DNA of 64,000 nucleotides, taken from the NCBI GenBank assembly GCA_013397455.1, contig VYZB01000210.1:1394304-1458303 (forward strand). Direction: 5' to 3'. The notes beneath the pieces are model-generated. The model did not search any database. It saw nothing but the letters and a program-made list of their open reading frames with translations, and was not told where the DNA came from. The stretch is from Crotophaga sulcirostris. Taxonomy: Eukaryota > Chordata > Aves > Cuculiformes > Crotophagidae. Shown here piece by piece: positions 27,206-40,680 of the stretch (positions are counted from its first letter, which is position 1; every line of letters begins with the position of its first letter). The position numbers and the translations under genes were made by a program.

Positions 27206-28199
27206 ATCTCTGCTATCCATTGTGCCTGCAGCTAAGCCTGAATGTAAGTTTTTCCAAACTGTGACTAAAAATAATGGCCCTTGTAGGGATGTCTATGCAC
27301 CATGAGTCATCTCATTGCCTTTAATGGTGCATGTAAATTGTCACATGACCAAAGGCTTAATGAATTGTGACTTAAACTTTACAAGTTAAAGTCCATCCTG
27401 TGATAGATCCGGTGGTCCCAGTTCTTTGGCTAACAGCAAACACTAAGGGTGGTGTCGACAAAGGCTAACACTAGCCTACAGCAGTTGGTTCTGTAGGGTC
27501 AGAGGAAAGAAATACACTCTTCTGGAGGGGATTCTCTTTAATCACTCCCTGAAGGAGCCTGTCTCTCTCCCTCTTTTTCCTCACTATAGGGCAGGTCAGA
27601 GATATCCATCTCTTCAGGGCAAAATTAGCCTTTGTGAATTCTACCCCGCAGATCTGTTTAGATGCATACACATTCATGAAAAGAAATGCTTTTGCTACAT
27701 AAAGCCCCTCAGAACACCAATTTACTTTGCTTTGCTCCATCTCTAATAACACTATTTTTCTCCAAAAAGAACTTTACTAGTGGCAATGTAAAGGCAACTC
27801 TTACCAGGTCACATTGACTATTACTTCATCAAGACCACTTTGTCTAAGTCACAAAAGGCAGGTGCGATTTCACAAAGTGATGAATCACAAAAGTGAGGTT
27901 CAGGAGACTTTGGGGACAAATGCAACCCACCTAAACAACTGAATGTGAAGCTTATCGTGAGCTGTGAGCACTCTGGATGCCTGAATGTAGCAGCTGCACT
28001 GAAAGAGCTTTGCATACACAAGAGTAAGCCAGTATGCAACTAGAACAAAAGACAAACTTCAGGTCAGAACTCACAATGCCTACTCTGCTCCACAGTTCTA
28101 GCAAACTACCTTCTGCATTTGGGCAGCTGTGTGGGGCTTGTATTCTGCCTAGTTTGTCTTGACACATCCATTCCTCTCACATCAGGAAACTAATAAAAG

Positions 28200-28222
28200 A
28201 AATAATAATAAATAATAATAAA
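28200..28222. repeat. Short (AAT)n microsatellite
   Basis: About seven AAT-type units with one irregular step. Confidence 0.85.
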
Positions 28223-30326
28223 AGAATATCTGCTCTGTAAGAACACTGAAAAAGATTGCCAGTTAAATTCCCGTAGGCCTCAAGAAGAACGACCAACCCC
28301 TTCTCGTCTTCAATCTTTCTGAAGTCAATGGCAAAATCACAAACATGAAGTTCTTCAGTGACTTAAGTGTGGCACTCCAAATCTCTCCTACAAGAAGATT
28401 TTGGGAACTTTTCAGATTCATTCTGAACTACAGGAACCACTTGCAATGATCAAAAAGCAGTTTCAGGTGGTATTTTCTCCTTGATTTCTCCTCTTTGGCC
28501 ACTTGCATCACAAATACTCAGGAGCTACTTTTTGCTCTGCTACCCTTATGCTTGATTTTTAGACATTTTTGTTAATCATGCACTTGAAAAAATGATCTTA
28601 TACCTTGTTTATCTCATGTTTAGTTACCAAGACTGTAGTGTATCTTAGAATAAAACTTTGCTTTATTTTATTGTTGTATTAGTTGATAACATAGCAAGAA
28701 CAGACCTGATGACTCAGGCAGTGTAGCTAAACATCTTTTGCAGGAGATCCTGGATCCTTTTCTTCCTACTTGCTGACTAATTGATGCAACTGTGAAAATA
28801 TACCTCAAATCTTATAAATTAATTTCATATCTCTCCATTGGAGGCAGTGTGAGGAAAGACCCAAAATAAGACACAATTTCTGGTGGCTTAAAGTAAATAT
28901 AAAACTAATGTCTTCGACAAAGCAAAATGCTCACAGTATTCCTGGAATAACATGCAAACAAAATATTCCATTCGATGTTGGGCTTTGTATACTCAACAAC
29001 CTCCTCTAAGTTTTTCCAACTGTCAATCCCATTGCTGCTTGATATCAGAGATAACTTTATTGGAAACTGGATCAACCCCATTCAGCAGCTCTGATCATAA
29101 CACAGATGCCAGCCCAGAGTCTCAGAAGTAAGTTAGGTCTGCAGGACTAACTTGAATGAAAAGCATCCAATAGTTAGAAGGGTTTGGTTAGAAAAATAAG
29201 AAAAGGCATGAAAAAATTGCCATTATAAGCTAATTAATTCCCAACTACCACCACGGTTCATGAAAAGGAGACTTCAGTTCTTGCATCTTGCTTGCCTTTG
29301 TTTGTCCTTGCAGCACTAATAAAATGTCCAGTTACATGTGGTATCTAACAGGTGAAAAAACTTTTGGAAACTAGTAAGGTGTCTTCCCCCCACAAACCTT
29401 CTCTCACAACAGCAAGTACAAACCCCTGTTCACTTTTTTTCTTAGATTTGCTTTACTCTCTGAGAAAGCCAGTGCTTTGTGCAACCACATGGGAAACCTT
29501 TCTCAAAAATTGTACGGTGAAATTTGAAATGCTAACAAAAAAGTAAAAAAAATATTATGACCATTTTGCATCCCTTGTGGTAATTCCATGCATGTAAGAT
29601 GCTTGCCACAGAATGTATACAAGCATATTTTTCTGTCTGCAGGTAGCCCACACAAAAGATAAAGTAAAATATTCTTGAGAATAAGAGCTGCCTGCAGAAA
29701 TATGTATTGAGTCACTCAGCAATTTGTGCAACACTTGTAAAATGTAATTAGCTACTGATTAGTGATATTTTGAGTTGAAGGATGCAGTCAGTGGGTTTAG
29801 GGAAAACTCCCAAGTTGTTCTAAATAAGCTGGGAGTCTGCAGAGGCTGACATGTTTCTTATCCACTTACCAAAGCTGCTGTGTCATACAAGAGCCTCCTG
29901 CAACGAACATACGTGTTCTGAGTACAAAATTATGTAGCACAAGTGGAACTGAAACATGAAGGGCAGATCAAAGCATAATGAAATTATCTTCAGATTAAAT
30001 ACTCCCGGGGATGTATGACTCATCAATGTGCCTAATTCAGTAAGAACATTGAACTCCAAGGAGATATTTACTCCATAGTAAGTACGATTTCTGGAGGCCA
30101 TGAATTTCTCAGTGCCTAAAAAGGCAACTTAGAAGCCTGGCTTAGCCTTAATGCCTACTTTTTAGATTCTCAGATTTAAGTGAGGTGACCCTGATGATTA
30201 AAGCTTTATGCTTTATTGAAATTTTATATAAATTAGCTGTGCTATATAAAGACATGAAGTAAACAAATACTTAAACCTAACTTTTCGTGACCACATTTTT
30301 CGATTTGTTCACTGCTGCCTTGTCTT

Positions 30327-30568
30327 CACAGTTTCACAGTTTCACAGTATAACCAGGTTGGAAGAGACCTCCAAGATCATCAAGTCCAACCTATAAGCCA
30401 ACACTAACACCATCCCATCACCTAAACCATGGCACTCAGTGCCTCATCCAATCTTCCCTTAAACACTTCAAGGGTCGGAGACTCCACCACCTCCCTGGGC
30501 AGCGCATTCCAGTGGCCAGTCACCCTTTCAGTGTAGAACTTCTTCCTCACATCAAGTCTAAACCTCCT
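30327..30568 (-). mobile_element. CR1 LINE 3' fragment (CTGTGA-type end)
   Basis: About 240 bases of minus-strand CR1: terminal repeats CACAGTTTCACAGTTTCACAGTAT, AACCAGGTTGGAAGAGACCTCC, AACACTAACACC, CCATGGCACTCAGTGCC, then the reversed ORF2 end (GGAGACTCCACCACCTCC, GCAGCGCATTCCAGTGGCC), stopping at AAACCTCC. The outer terminal repeat units read TTTCACAG (AAACTGTG on the element strand), while the inner one matches ATACTGTG. The end unit therefore changed during or after insertion. Confidence 0.95.
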
Positions 30569-32240
30569 TCATGTTTAGAATATTCAATAATATATTCAAT
30601 TTAACAGGTCTATTTCATTGCATAACTTCTTCTACGGTGGAAGATTGCTAAACTGTTTTTTAAGAGAAAAAAGACTTATGTGAGGACACTGTGAACATGT
30701 TGTCTTTGTTTGCCTTCTTCCAATAACTTTGTACCCATCAGCCAATTTCAGTGAGAAGCTTGAGATCAGCCTACAGATCTCAAAGTTTTTAAGCCCCATA
30801 ATTTTTATAACTGTGGGTGACTCTACTCCCCAAGAACACCCCAATAAGGTTATTTTTTTTAATAAACACCAGAGAATCCAATCAGAAGTTTTCATTCTCT
30901 AGCTTGGCGTTTGATTAAACTCTTCTTTATTTTGCATGTCTAGGGAACTCTGCAGAATAAATAATTTGTTACTGAGGCAGGTTACGAGGCACATACAGCT
31001 GATCTCTGCCTCTGACCAGTGCAGCAGAGCCAAGATAACATTTTAATTCCTTATATAGCAGTTTCTGCAAAAACAGGTATCAGGATTTATGGGTTAGTGA
31101 TTCTCTTAAATAAGCTTTTTTGCTCCTGGAGGCATCAGTGACCACTCCTATGGCTTTTCCAAGTAACAGCAGGGAATGACTTTCCCAGTTCTTTGTGATT
31201 TTTGATCCCAGATGCATTTTTTTCCTGTCAACTCCATTTGAATTACTCTATTGAATAACCTTGGACTGGCTTTATTTGATACTAAAGCATGTTGTTTCTT
31301 GTGTTGAAGGGTGGCAATTAGGCAGAAAGTTCTTTTGTTCAGAAATACTCTTCTGGTATGGCCACACAAACTAGACTGCCCAATTTCACCAGGAGGTTCA
31401 GATAAGGAGGGCAGGATGCCCTGTATATGTTAAGGCTGAAGAGGGGCATGGAGTTTAAATATAGAACAAGAAAGACAGACTATAGGAAAATGAGTAAGAG
31501 GAAATCAGGAAGATGGGCTACGTAGACAATTCAACTAAAAAGGCTGTGATTAATAGATTAAGGATCAGAAGGGACGACTGTAAAAATTTAACTTTACCTC
31601 CAGTGAACAGAGAATTCTGTTTTGTGTGGGAGTTGAGTCAAAACTATTGCAATTGGTACAAATGTTTGCAGAACATCAGGGTAAATCAAGCTTAGTGTGA
31701 AGATTCCCAAGGTATCTTTTCCAAGTTGATGTAATTGTCTTTTACTGTATGAAGAAAGTTGTTATTTCTCCATCTAATGGTGTTTTGAGAACACTGAAAG
31801 CAATTAGGACTCAGGAAAATGAGTGCAAATGTGTTTGTGTTGACTCATGTTGTTGCTTAGTTTAATATTATTGCTTTGTAACTCCAGTATCTGTTTCCTT
31901 GTTGAAAAGAAAAATGAAGATTAAGACAGGGCCTTGGAAATATGCTTTCAATATGGTAACCTAAAATCTGTAATATAAATCATTATATATTTTGCATACA
32001 AGTTAACGTCATTGAATTTTCATTTCAGAGAGAAACATATCTCTATAAGGATTTATGCAAGCCCTTCTATAAATGATATGAATGCCTTCCACCTTAAATT
32101 AATAAGAGCAAGGAGAGTTTATTAGCATTATTATTTTCTGTTGTTATTATATTATTATGATGATATTAAGCACTTCTATCATTGGTGTGATACAGAAAAA
32201 TAAATAAATGACAGGACAGCTGAGAGATAATTAGACTTCT
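30569..32240. other. Non-coding DNA, no gene seen
   Basis: Nothing recognisable. Short frames at 30632-30895 and 31148-31369 (minus) and 31513-31695 (plus) lack domains. Confidence 0.5.
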
Positions 32241-32470
32241 TGGCCTTGATTTTGCAAATAGTTTAATCACATGCTTGAAGTTAAGCAGAGAAGTGATCCT
32301 GTAGAAAGAATTATTCATGTGTTTAAAACTAAGCAGAACTGCTTCACTGAAGTATGGCCATGATTTGTGTTTTATAGATTGGAAGCTGAACTCCAAGCTT
32401 ACTAACATTTTATTTCAGCCACAAAATTCCTGCTGAGTTCAGTGGGACTGGAACCTCCTTTATTGAAGAT
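32241..32470. repeat. Ancient amniote interspersed repeat, class uncertain
   Basis: The stretch contains two diverged direct copies of a motif like 'aatcacatgcttgaagttaagcag' (32266-32288 and about 32312-32336), and then GCTGAGTTCAGTGGGACTGGAA. These phrases resemble an old repeat widespread in reptile and bird DNA ('cacatgcttaaagttaagcac... ttcaatgggact'). I remember the pattern but not a secure family name, so the class is left open. Confidence 0.35.
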
Positions 32471-35400
32471 GCTGTAAAGTTTGCTCATGGCTAGAAAGAA
32501 AATATTAAATACCAGTCTGATCTATGCTAACACTGGTGGCAAGGGTGTCTAAAGCTATCACGAAACATCCCTTCCAACAGCATCCAAATCTTCCAGCCAT
32601 GAAGTCAAAGCATCACACACCATATGCCTCTATAAAATCCTGCAAAGAAACATCTAAGGTGGACAACTGTCCTCTTGAGAGCAGATTTTCTCTGAGATGG
32701 GGACTGCATCCTGAACCACCTGCTCAATGCAGAAAATCTTTTGTCTGTCTGAGGTAAATTGGGGAAAACAAGGTCTGATAACAGGGTTAAAAAAAAAAAT
32801 TATATTTCTGAAGACTTTAAAATTAAAGAAGTCAAAGCAGATAAATTACGACTATTAGCAAAATGGCAATATTGGAGTGAATATGAATTCAGTCATAAAA
32901 TATCTGGAACTGATGCAAACTGAGCTGTGCTCTCTTGGAGTCATGGTCAAATGGGCTCAGTGAGCTGCATGGATTGGACATAGATCTATCTTGCAGAAAC
33001 ATAGAAGTCAGTTTATATATTTATAGTTTGATAAGTGGGTAAGATTTTTCAGAACCCAGAAAACACACTGAATATAATGCAATGCCTCAAGTGCAAACTA
33101 ATCTGTGATTGTACATTCTTAAGTCACTAAGGAATGTATTTGTTAGGAAGGGCATTCCTCACTTGGGTGAAGCCAGCTTTATCTGGTTTTGTGTATCTAG
33201 AATTTATTTCTCTGTATTTTAAATGTCTAAAACCTGTATGTCTGATTTAGACTGGTATTCTAAAAACTGTGGAAAGAGGTGTGTTTCTCCAGAGGATGTT
33301 TCATCACATCGGTTCTAGAATCAACATCTGAAAACATCTCATAGTCCATTGACTGTAAAGAGGGTTTAGATGACAAACCAGAATGGACACCTAATTTATA
33401 GATAATTGAAATTATATGATAAAAATTCCACCCACTGAATTTCTAGATAACTTTATAAAAGTAACAAATAGCTTGTAGTTTTATGAAGTTATGCTGTTTT
33501 TCTTATTGTGAACTAAAAGTGCTTACCATAATTAACAATTAATTATTTGTCAAAAATGTCAACTTAGATATTTCTTCTAGGTTGCCCTTCTATTTCATCA
33601 AATCATACAGTTACAAAAGCAGTGCTAGGTGAAGTCCTAAACACACACTCTAATTAAAGGAATTAATGTGTTCAGTTTTTTTCCAGTTTTGGGTACATTT
33701 TGCATTATTATTATTTTGTTGAAATATTCAGTTTTTCATGGAAACCTAAATCAGAGTAATTGAAGAAGTAGGTGATAAAAATATTGGAATAAATTCCAGT
33801 TTTAGTTGTATTTGTTTAAATATACCCATTTATTAGGCTTTCTTGTTACTTTAGGTAAAACAACAATTATCTGGAGGGTTATTATTGTCTATTCTACTGC
33901 CTTATTTGCAGCCTCTTGTGGTCTAAACACTTCATGCACAGCCAGCAAGAGGCTGTTCTTGCTTGCAGGAGTCTGCAAGCTAAACAAGCAAGAGATACAA
34001 AAAGCAGGAGATGAAACAATGCCAGAGCAAAGCCTTAGCAAAGAACTGAAAAAAACAAAGAACTGAAAGAACCAAAGAACTGAAATGTGGTGTTCTGGCG
34101 TGCTTTCAGAGTCACAGACAAACTAAAGATCAAATATTCTTTGGGTTAGTGTTGGAACCAAGGACCGTAGAGTTGGATCCAGGAATAGGAAGAGAAAGCC
34201 AGCAGAAATTCAACCCGACCACATAAGAAGAGCAGAGATTATTACAAGGCATAAGCCAAAGGTGGAAGAAGAGGAAGAGCAGGACTTCCTCAAAGCACCC
34301 TAAAAGTATCTGTATTAAAGCTAATTATGAAGCCAGGCCAAAGCATCTACACTATCCTCTTCACTGTTTACTTCACTACACTCCTAGAACAGTTTTACTG
34401 AACTCCTATGAACTGTCTTCTTTAGCTTGAATATGAACATAAGCACATGTAGGTAAAGCTCAGAGGAACAATGAAATGTTTTTTTTCAACCTACCACCGT
34501 GCTACAGTTTGGATCATTTCTCTGATCTTTTTAATCCTTGTGTTTCTGTGTCCTGCTTTCTCTGTAGCTGATGTTGTCAGGGCTATGGACTCTGGAACCC
34601 TGATCCATTTTTTGGGTATCGATGGCTCCCAAGTTATTTCCAGAATAAGGGAGTGGCAGAATGAATTCCTCTATTTGGTTGCAAGGGAATGAATAGTGTA
34701 AGCTATTACAGATCCAACTCAACTGATATTTCTTTAGCTCACTTCATAGAAATGAGAGTACAAACTGTTTTCCTTGGACATAAATTTTTTGTCATACTGA
34801 AGACATTCCTTTATTTGGTATTTCATAAATACGATGCTGAAATATATTCTCCTTCAGAACAATGTTGTTTAGAGTAGATGATGATGATGTTTTGTTATTG
34901 AATTATATGGTCATTTTGTGAAGATATTTGTAAATCTAGGCTGTTTAACAACAAAGATTTTAATATGATTTTTAAGTCATATGCCCTCATTAGTGTTGCT
35001 AATTAAGAAGTGATACTCATGTGAGATGTGTGAACAGCGAAATAAAACCAAATATAGTGTATTTTATAAAAGGAATGTTTGGCAAACAAAAATAACAAAT
35101 AAGGCCAGACCCTATTTAATCTCAGTCTTGTCTGATTGTCAACACATTGTCTGCTGTAAACAGTATTTGTGGAGAATTTTGAACTGTTTGCAGATCATCT
35201 ACCCTGGTTTTGAAGATGCTGCTGGTTATGTGAAAGTATTTACTGTGTAGCTTGAAGTAACTAATTTATTTTCATTGCCTATTGTCAATCTTCCAATAAT
35301 TGCTTTTAGCTATTCACTGTCATTAATAATGGAAATCTGCTGCCACTTATTCTAATATCACGTGAAAGCATTACAAGAATTTGAACAAGACAGAAAATTA

Positions 35401-35607
35401 GGATATCGAAAAATTGGTAGGATTCTAAAGAAATTACATTTCTCCATAGAAAAAACTACTCTCTTGGCTGAAAGGATAAGAAAATCTTATTGCTCCCTGT
35501 AACTTGGGCATAGGGGGGGGTTAAATTCTGTGTCGTTTCTGAAAATTTACAAAATAATTCTCAATATTTACTAAAGAACAGTGATATGTTCTAAACCAGT
35601 GAATGGC
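32471..35607. other. Non-coding DNA, no gene seen
   Basis: AT-rich sequence with a small three-copy tandem repeat at 34039-34087. At about 34520-34560 a long pyrimidine tract ends in CTGTAG and is followed by about 40 open codons (to 34692). That resembles a splice acceptor and exon, but the product has no domain that I recognise and no donor is evident before the stop. Confidence 0.45.
34039..34087. repeat. 17-bp tandem repeat, three copies
   Basis: The core CAAAGAACTGAA starts at 34039, 34056 and 34073, exactly 17 bases apart, with variable bases between the cores. Confidence 0.9.
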
Positions 35608-35632
35608 CTAAACCATTCTATGATTTTATGGT
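35608..35632 (+). mobile_element. Possible CR1 3'-terminus relic
   Basis: CCTAAACCATTCTATGATTTTATGG matches the last about 25 bases of ATTCTATG-type CR1 elements (as at 40.7 and 58.05 kb). It is too short to be certain. Confidence 0.4.
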
Positions 35633-38600
35633 TATCAAGAAATTAATCTTTCAAGGGAGATTTCAGTACTTTTGTATACAGACTACAGGTACATGAAAAT
35701 TCAAGCCGAGCAAATCACAAAGGACCAGAAGATGGAACAAAGTTTTCCCACCCAGTCTGTACCACCTGGTGTGAAGGTGGAAGTTCAATTCACTTTTTGT
35801 TTTAGGCTTTGCTCATGCCCCTGAAACGTGGTCTTCAGGCTCTGATTGACACGTCTGGTGCTTCTAAGCTGCAGCAAGAGACTTGGAAATTAGCAGAGAT
35901 GTAGAAGATACATGAGAATTCTGTTAGAGCAAAAAGAGGGCAGGGAGAAGGAAGCAAGTCACAGAAGTCTTGTGGAACAAGTAGGAAACTGACACGAGAC
36001 AAGAAGGGAAAACCTCAGAAAAAGTTATCATCTGATGGATAGTAACAGTCTTCTTCATTTTTTCCCATTTGGTTTTTATTACCTTTACAAGGCTTTCTCA
36101 CAAGTTTTTTTCACTTTATTTTTTTCATGTCCTTTCTTTTCTCTTTGTCATGACGTGGCTGCTCTATATTTTTTCTGTTCATAAATGAACACAGTACAAG
36201 AAAATAAAGTGGGTTTTGCTTTGTGATCATCAGCCTCTTTGCATTCAAACATCCAAGAACAACTAGCTGTCTCTCTTTCTGTCTTCTACACAAGTTACTT
36301 TTATATTTCTCTTACATGTTATCCTCCAAACAACTTTCATGATCAATAGATCATGTGAAGCTTTATTTTCATACGCTGCAATGGGGTTAACCTAAACCTT
36401 GTTCTCAGCCCTTGACCCACACACAATGACTCAGCATTTCCTTCCTCAGTTTCTTACTTCTCCTTCTATTTCAAAATATCCTGACAAAATATTCCATATA
36501 CCAGGCCTAGCTGTTTGTCACTCTTTAACTTTCCATTTTTTACTCAGCTTTAAAAGTCCAGTTGTGAATCATAGAGTGACATCTCTCTGCTGCATTGAAA
36601 TTAGAGCAGAAAAAGACACTCTTTGCAACATTTTGCTTAAACACAGTTCTAGAGACTAACGTAAAACACCTAATTTTTCCAACAATAGATAAAGAAATGT
36701 TTGTAGGGCTGTGGTTCAGGACACCCAGCTCATAAGTTTAGCATCAGCTAGTATGTCTAGAAAGAACACACAAAAGTTAGCAGAGGTTACTGGAGCACAC
36801 AGGTTTCTACTGTCACCAGATTTGCACGTTTCAAGTTGGAGAAAACCGGCAGATTGCCTTTCTACACCAACTATCTTCCAGAGAGCACTTTGCTCTGTTT
36901 CAAATAAAACTAGCAGAAGGCAGGAACAAAGCACACAAAAGGAAGTTCATTACACAGCCTGCAGTTTAGCTGAGAGGCTCCTTACCAAAGGATGCTGCAC
37001 ATGGTTAAGTCTTTAACATTGGTTTGCAGGAAGATGGGACACATTCATAGGTTACTGAACACATCAAAAACATGTCTGGCTTAGAGAGTTCTGAAGCTAC
37101 AGATGGTTAGAGGCTGGGAAAGAAGCTGGAGGAAATATGATATGTTTGCCCTGTTTTTATGACTCTTCCCTGGGCATCTGCTTTTCGACAGCTGTCAGAC
37201 AGCATGCTGAGATAGATGGTGAGATTCAGTAAAATCTCTCTTATGTTCTTATGATCTTAGTGAAACTCGGACAGAATAATCTGACTGTGAATTAGCTGAG
37301 CATTACTCGTACCTCTGTACTATTGAAGGATGGAATAGCACTCAGGGGGTACTTTAGACTTCTCTAATGTAGACATGTACATCTGCCCTTGAAGGAAACA
37401 GACACATTCAGGCTTGATTCATTCATTTGACCTACTTGAACGCTCTACTTTTGGTGAGATGTGTTAGTGCCTCGAGATACCTATTCCTCTCCATTGACCA
37501 CAAAAGGAGCCCAGGGTGAGTAGCTCAAAGGTAGATCTTTACATCTCAGACATCAGCATTACATCAGATTAATTCTATCATCTGGACTATCTTTCCAATG
37601 ATTCTGAGGCATTTGAGTCATAATTTGAGAGAAAGGAAAATAACTGCAAAACAAATGAATCACTGATTTCCCCCTCCTCCATGCTCCAAAGAGCCATGAT
37701 TCAACCCACAGATGAGGTACTACAAAATGAGGCAACACTGGCATTTAACAGTCATATAGACAGCACGCCTAAATGCATATCAATTTCAGAGTGTAATGAT
37801 TTTTTCCACAATGGCCAACATGACGATAGCAACGGCAAGTAGAGACAACACTTAACTAATGTGTTCTACAATGGTCTGTCTCCAAGAACTGCAATGTTCA
37901 TAATTTCAGACACTCTTAAATAAATGTAATGTGATTGATTTGCTGCAATGTGTCGTCCCATATCACTCAGTCTTTAGTAATGAATGAGATACAACACATC
38001 AAGACCAGCACAAACCAGTAGGCTGAGATCAGAAAGAAAGAGCAATTTTATAGGGCCTGATCAAACATCTCCATCTTCATATATCTCCATATATGTCTCT
38101 AAAACTTGGCCCCAAAACAGGTACCTTGAGAAGAACGGAAATCAGAATAGGATTAGATAGTACTCCCCTTGATTATTATTGCATCTTTCAGCAATTTGTG
38201 ACCAATAAAATTATTGACTCATAATCCACATTTTAGGAAAGCCCCATGAAACCCCCATGGATTTCTCCTCTGTGAACATTCCCATCCTTTCATTGAAGCC
38301 GTATAAAATTTTAATGTCCAATTAACATCAGATACTTAATAGAGGTGCCTACATTCCTCTTCTCTAGTTGGAAAGAAGAGTTCTTCTAGAGTGCAACACA
38401 GTGCTTTATATGAGAGCGCCTCAGAAGGGTAGGAATCAGTCTACTGTGGACTATGTCTCTCTATTAGCTCTAGAAGGGTCAACATGACATGCTTAGATGG
38501 ATACCAGATGGGTTTTGGTTGCCAATGTCACGTGAGGTGAGACCCACCCATGATGCCTTTCCATTAATGACTTAACCTGAGCTCCCAGTCTCCCACTTTA

Positions 38601-39030
38601 GGCCTCAGGAACTCCGTCTCAAAAATATGACCTCTAAAAGAAAATTGATGTATGCACGATTAGTGTCAAGGATTGGTAATTTCTATAGTTCATCTGGCAA
38701 ATTTTCCCAACTACGAAATTTCACCTTGCACATGCCATACCTTAAAACACTAAAAGATGGCTCCAATGCAGATATGCTACAGATTGTTTTAGTGGCAATT
38801 ACTAATGATTGCAGACAAAGCGTGAGTATCATGAGACTTAAAGTCTAAAATCACTATCCTTTCTCACCCTACTCCCTCCTCCTGGTTTTTTTTTTATATT
38901 AGTTTCTCTTGCAGATGACCATGCAACACGTTGGCTGACAGGTGGTACCTAGACATCTTTACAACCTCAAATGATCCAATCTCAAATGAGCAACTAAATG
39001 GCTAGAAAGACAATACTTCACTAGATGGAA
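35633..39030. other. Non-coding DNA, no gene seen
   Basis: No gene or clear repeat. Frames at 36399-36659 and 36711-37016 (plus) and 36716-36934 (minus) have no recognisable domain. The true 5' limit of the following CR1 may extend a little way into the right end of this stretch. Confidence 0.45.
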
Positions 39031-39035
39031 CTTGT

Positions 39036-39545
39036 AAGAAAAGACAGATTATAGTTGTAGGTGACTGCATTCTGAGGGGAACATAGCATCCAATGTGCTG
39101 GACAGACCCTCCTCCTAAGGAAACCTCCTGTCTCCCTGGGGTCCATGTTGAGGACATCACTAGGAAACCCCCTAGCCTGGTACAACCCTCAGACTATTAC
39201 CCTTTTTTACTCTTCCATCTGGGTAGCAATGAAGATGCAACCTGTAGTCCAAGAGCAATCAAAAAAGTCTTCAGAGCCTTGGGACTGTAAGGGCATCTGG
39301 AACACAGGTAATTTTGAATTCTGTCCTTCCACTTATGCACAGTGACACTGGAAGAAACAGATGGACACAGTCTATTAATACATGGTTCCATGGTTGGTGT
39401 CGCCACCACAGTTCTGGGTTTTTTGATAATGGGATGGTCTACACAGCACCAGCCCTTCTGGCATCTGTTGGGATTCACCTTTCTCAAATGGGGAAGACTC
39501 TTTGCTCATGATCTAGCTGGGCTTATTGGCAGAGCTTTAAACTAG
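39036..39545 (+). pseudogene. CR1 ORF1 esterase-like domain remnant
   Basis: CR1 ORF1 proteins are RNA-binding chaperone-type proteins carrying an SGNH/GDSL-like esterase domain. The remnant starts with IIVVGDCILRG (39048-39080), a decayed GDSL-type block in which the nucleophile serine position reads cysteine. It continues through DITRKPPSLVQPSDYYP, a HLGSNED block, INTWFHGWCRHHSSGFFDNG and GIHLSQ, and ends at FAHDLAGLIGRALN just before a stop at about 39543-39545. A TAG at about 39084 and a TAA at 39288 interrupt it, and the frame changes twice (near 39300 and near 39490). No protein can be made from it. Confidence 0.85.
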
Positions 39546-39797
39546 ACTTGAAGAAGAAGGGGAATAATATCAGGCTTGCCTATGACAAGCCATGGAATGC
39601 TAACAAGGACCCTCAGCTTGTTGTTCTGAGATGTGCTAAGTGTGCTGGAGGCCACTTGAAGTCAATAGAGATAAGACAGGGACTCCTGAGGTGACAGGGG
39701 CTCCTGAGATAACAGGAGCTGACAGGGAACAGTGGGGAAATACCTCAAAGGAATTAAGGTGTGCTCCTCTAAAAAGTTGACATGGCTGAGAGCCCAG

Positions 39798-40680
39798 CTG
39801 AAGCACCTTTACACCAAGGCACACAGCATGGGCAGCTAACAGGAGTTGGAAGCCACCCTGTTGCTAGGATACTATGACCTAGTTACCATTACTGAAACTT
39901 GGAGGGATAAATCCCATGACCGGAGTGCAGCTATCGATAACTACAGGTTGTTCAGAAGGGACAGGCAAGGAAGAGGAGGCTGAGGGGTTGCCTTCTACAT
40001 CAAGGAATGGATAGATTGTGAAAAACTGTCTCTGAAGATTAGCCATGACCAGGTTGAAAGCTTGTGGCTAAGGATTAGAGACCAAGGCAACAAAGGGAAT
40101 CTTGTGCTTGCTGTTTACTACAGGCTGCCTGATCAAGGGGAGCCTGTTGCCAAAGCCTTCTTACTCCAGCTACAGGAGGCATCACACTCACAGGCATTCA
40201 TCCTGCTGAAGGACTTCAACCACCCTGACATCTATGGGAAAACTAGCACGGCAAGCTGTAGGCAATCCAAGAGACACCTGGAGTGCATTGAGCATAACTT
40301 CTTAAGCCAGGTGATAGACAGTCTTAACAGAGGGGATGCTATACTGGACCTGATGGTCACCAACACAAATGAGTTAATTGGTGACATCAGGATTGGACGT
40401 AGCCTGTGCTGCAGTGATCATGCACTGGTAGAGTTCACAGTCTTTAAAAATATGGGTCAGGCAACGAGTGAAGTCAGGACCCTGAATTATAGAAAAGCAA
40501 ACTTTAGACTATATATAAGGAAGAATTGCTTTTCAATGAGGGTGGTGAAACACTGGTAGAGGTTGTCCAGAGAGGTGGTAGATGCCCCATCGCTGGAAAC
40601 ACTCAAGGTCAGGCTGGGTGGGGCTCTTAGCAACCTTCTCTGGTGGAAGATGTCTCTGCTTATGGCAGAGGAGTTGGACT
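39798..40680 (+). pseudogene. CR1 ORF2 endonuclease fused in frame to ORF2 C-terminus
   Basis: ORF2 of CR1 encodes an APE-type endonuclease that nicks the target, followed by reverse transcriptase. Visible endonuclease blocks are ITETW, YRLFRRDRQG, HDQVESLWLRIRD, VYYRLPDQGEPV, LLKDFNHPDI (GDFN position altered to KDFN), AILDLMVTNTNELIGD and the catalytic-type SDHALVEF. After LNYRKANF the text passes straight into RLYIRKNCF and RVVKHW, which belong to the far C-terminus. The longest open part is 40062-40559. In-frame stops lie at 39837 (TAA), 39981 (TGA) and 40557 (TAG). The same frame continues past the last stop to REVVDAPSLETL, so the deletion kept the reading frame. Confidence 0.88.

Larger units (their letters stand above)
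26486..30326. other. Non-coding DNA, no gene seen
   Basis: AT-rich single-copy sequence. It holds a 21-bp tandem duplication (27164-27205) and a short AAT-type microsatellite (about 28200-28222). Open frames, the largest 93 codons on the minus strand at 27471-27752, show no known domain. Confidence 0.5.
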
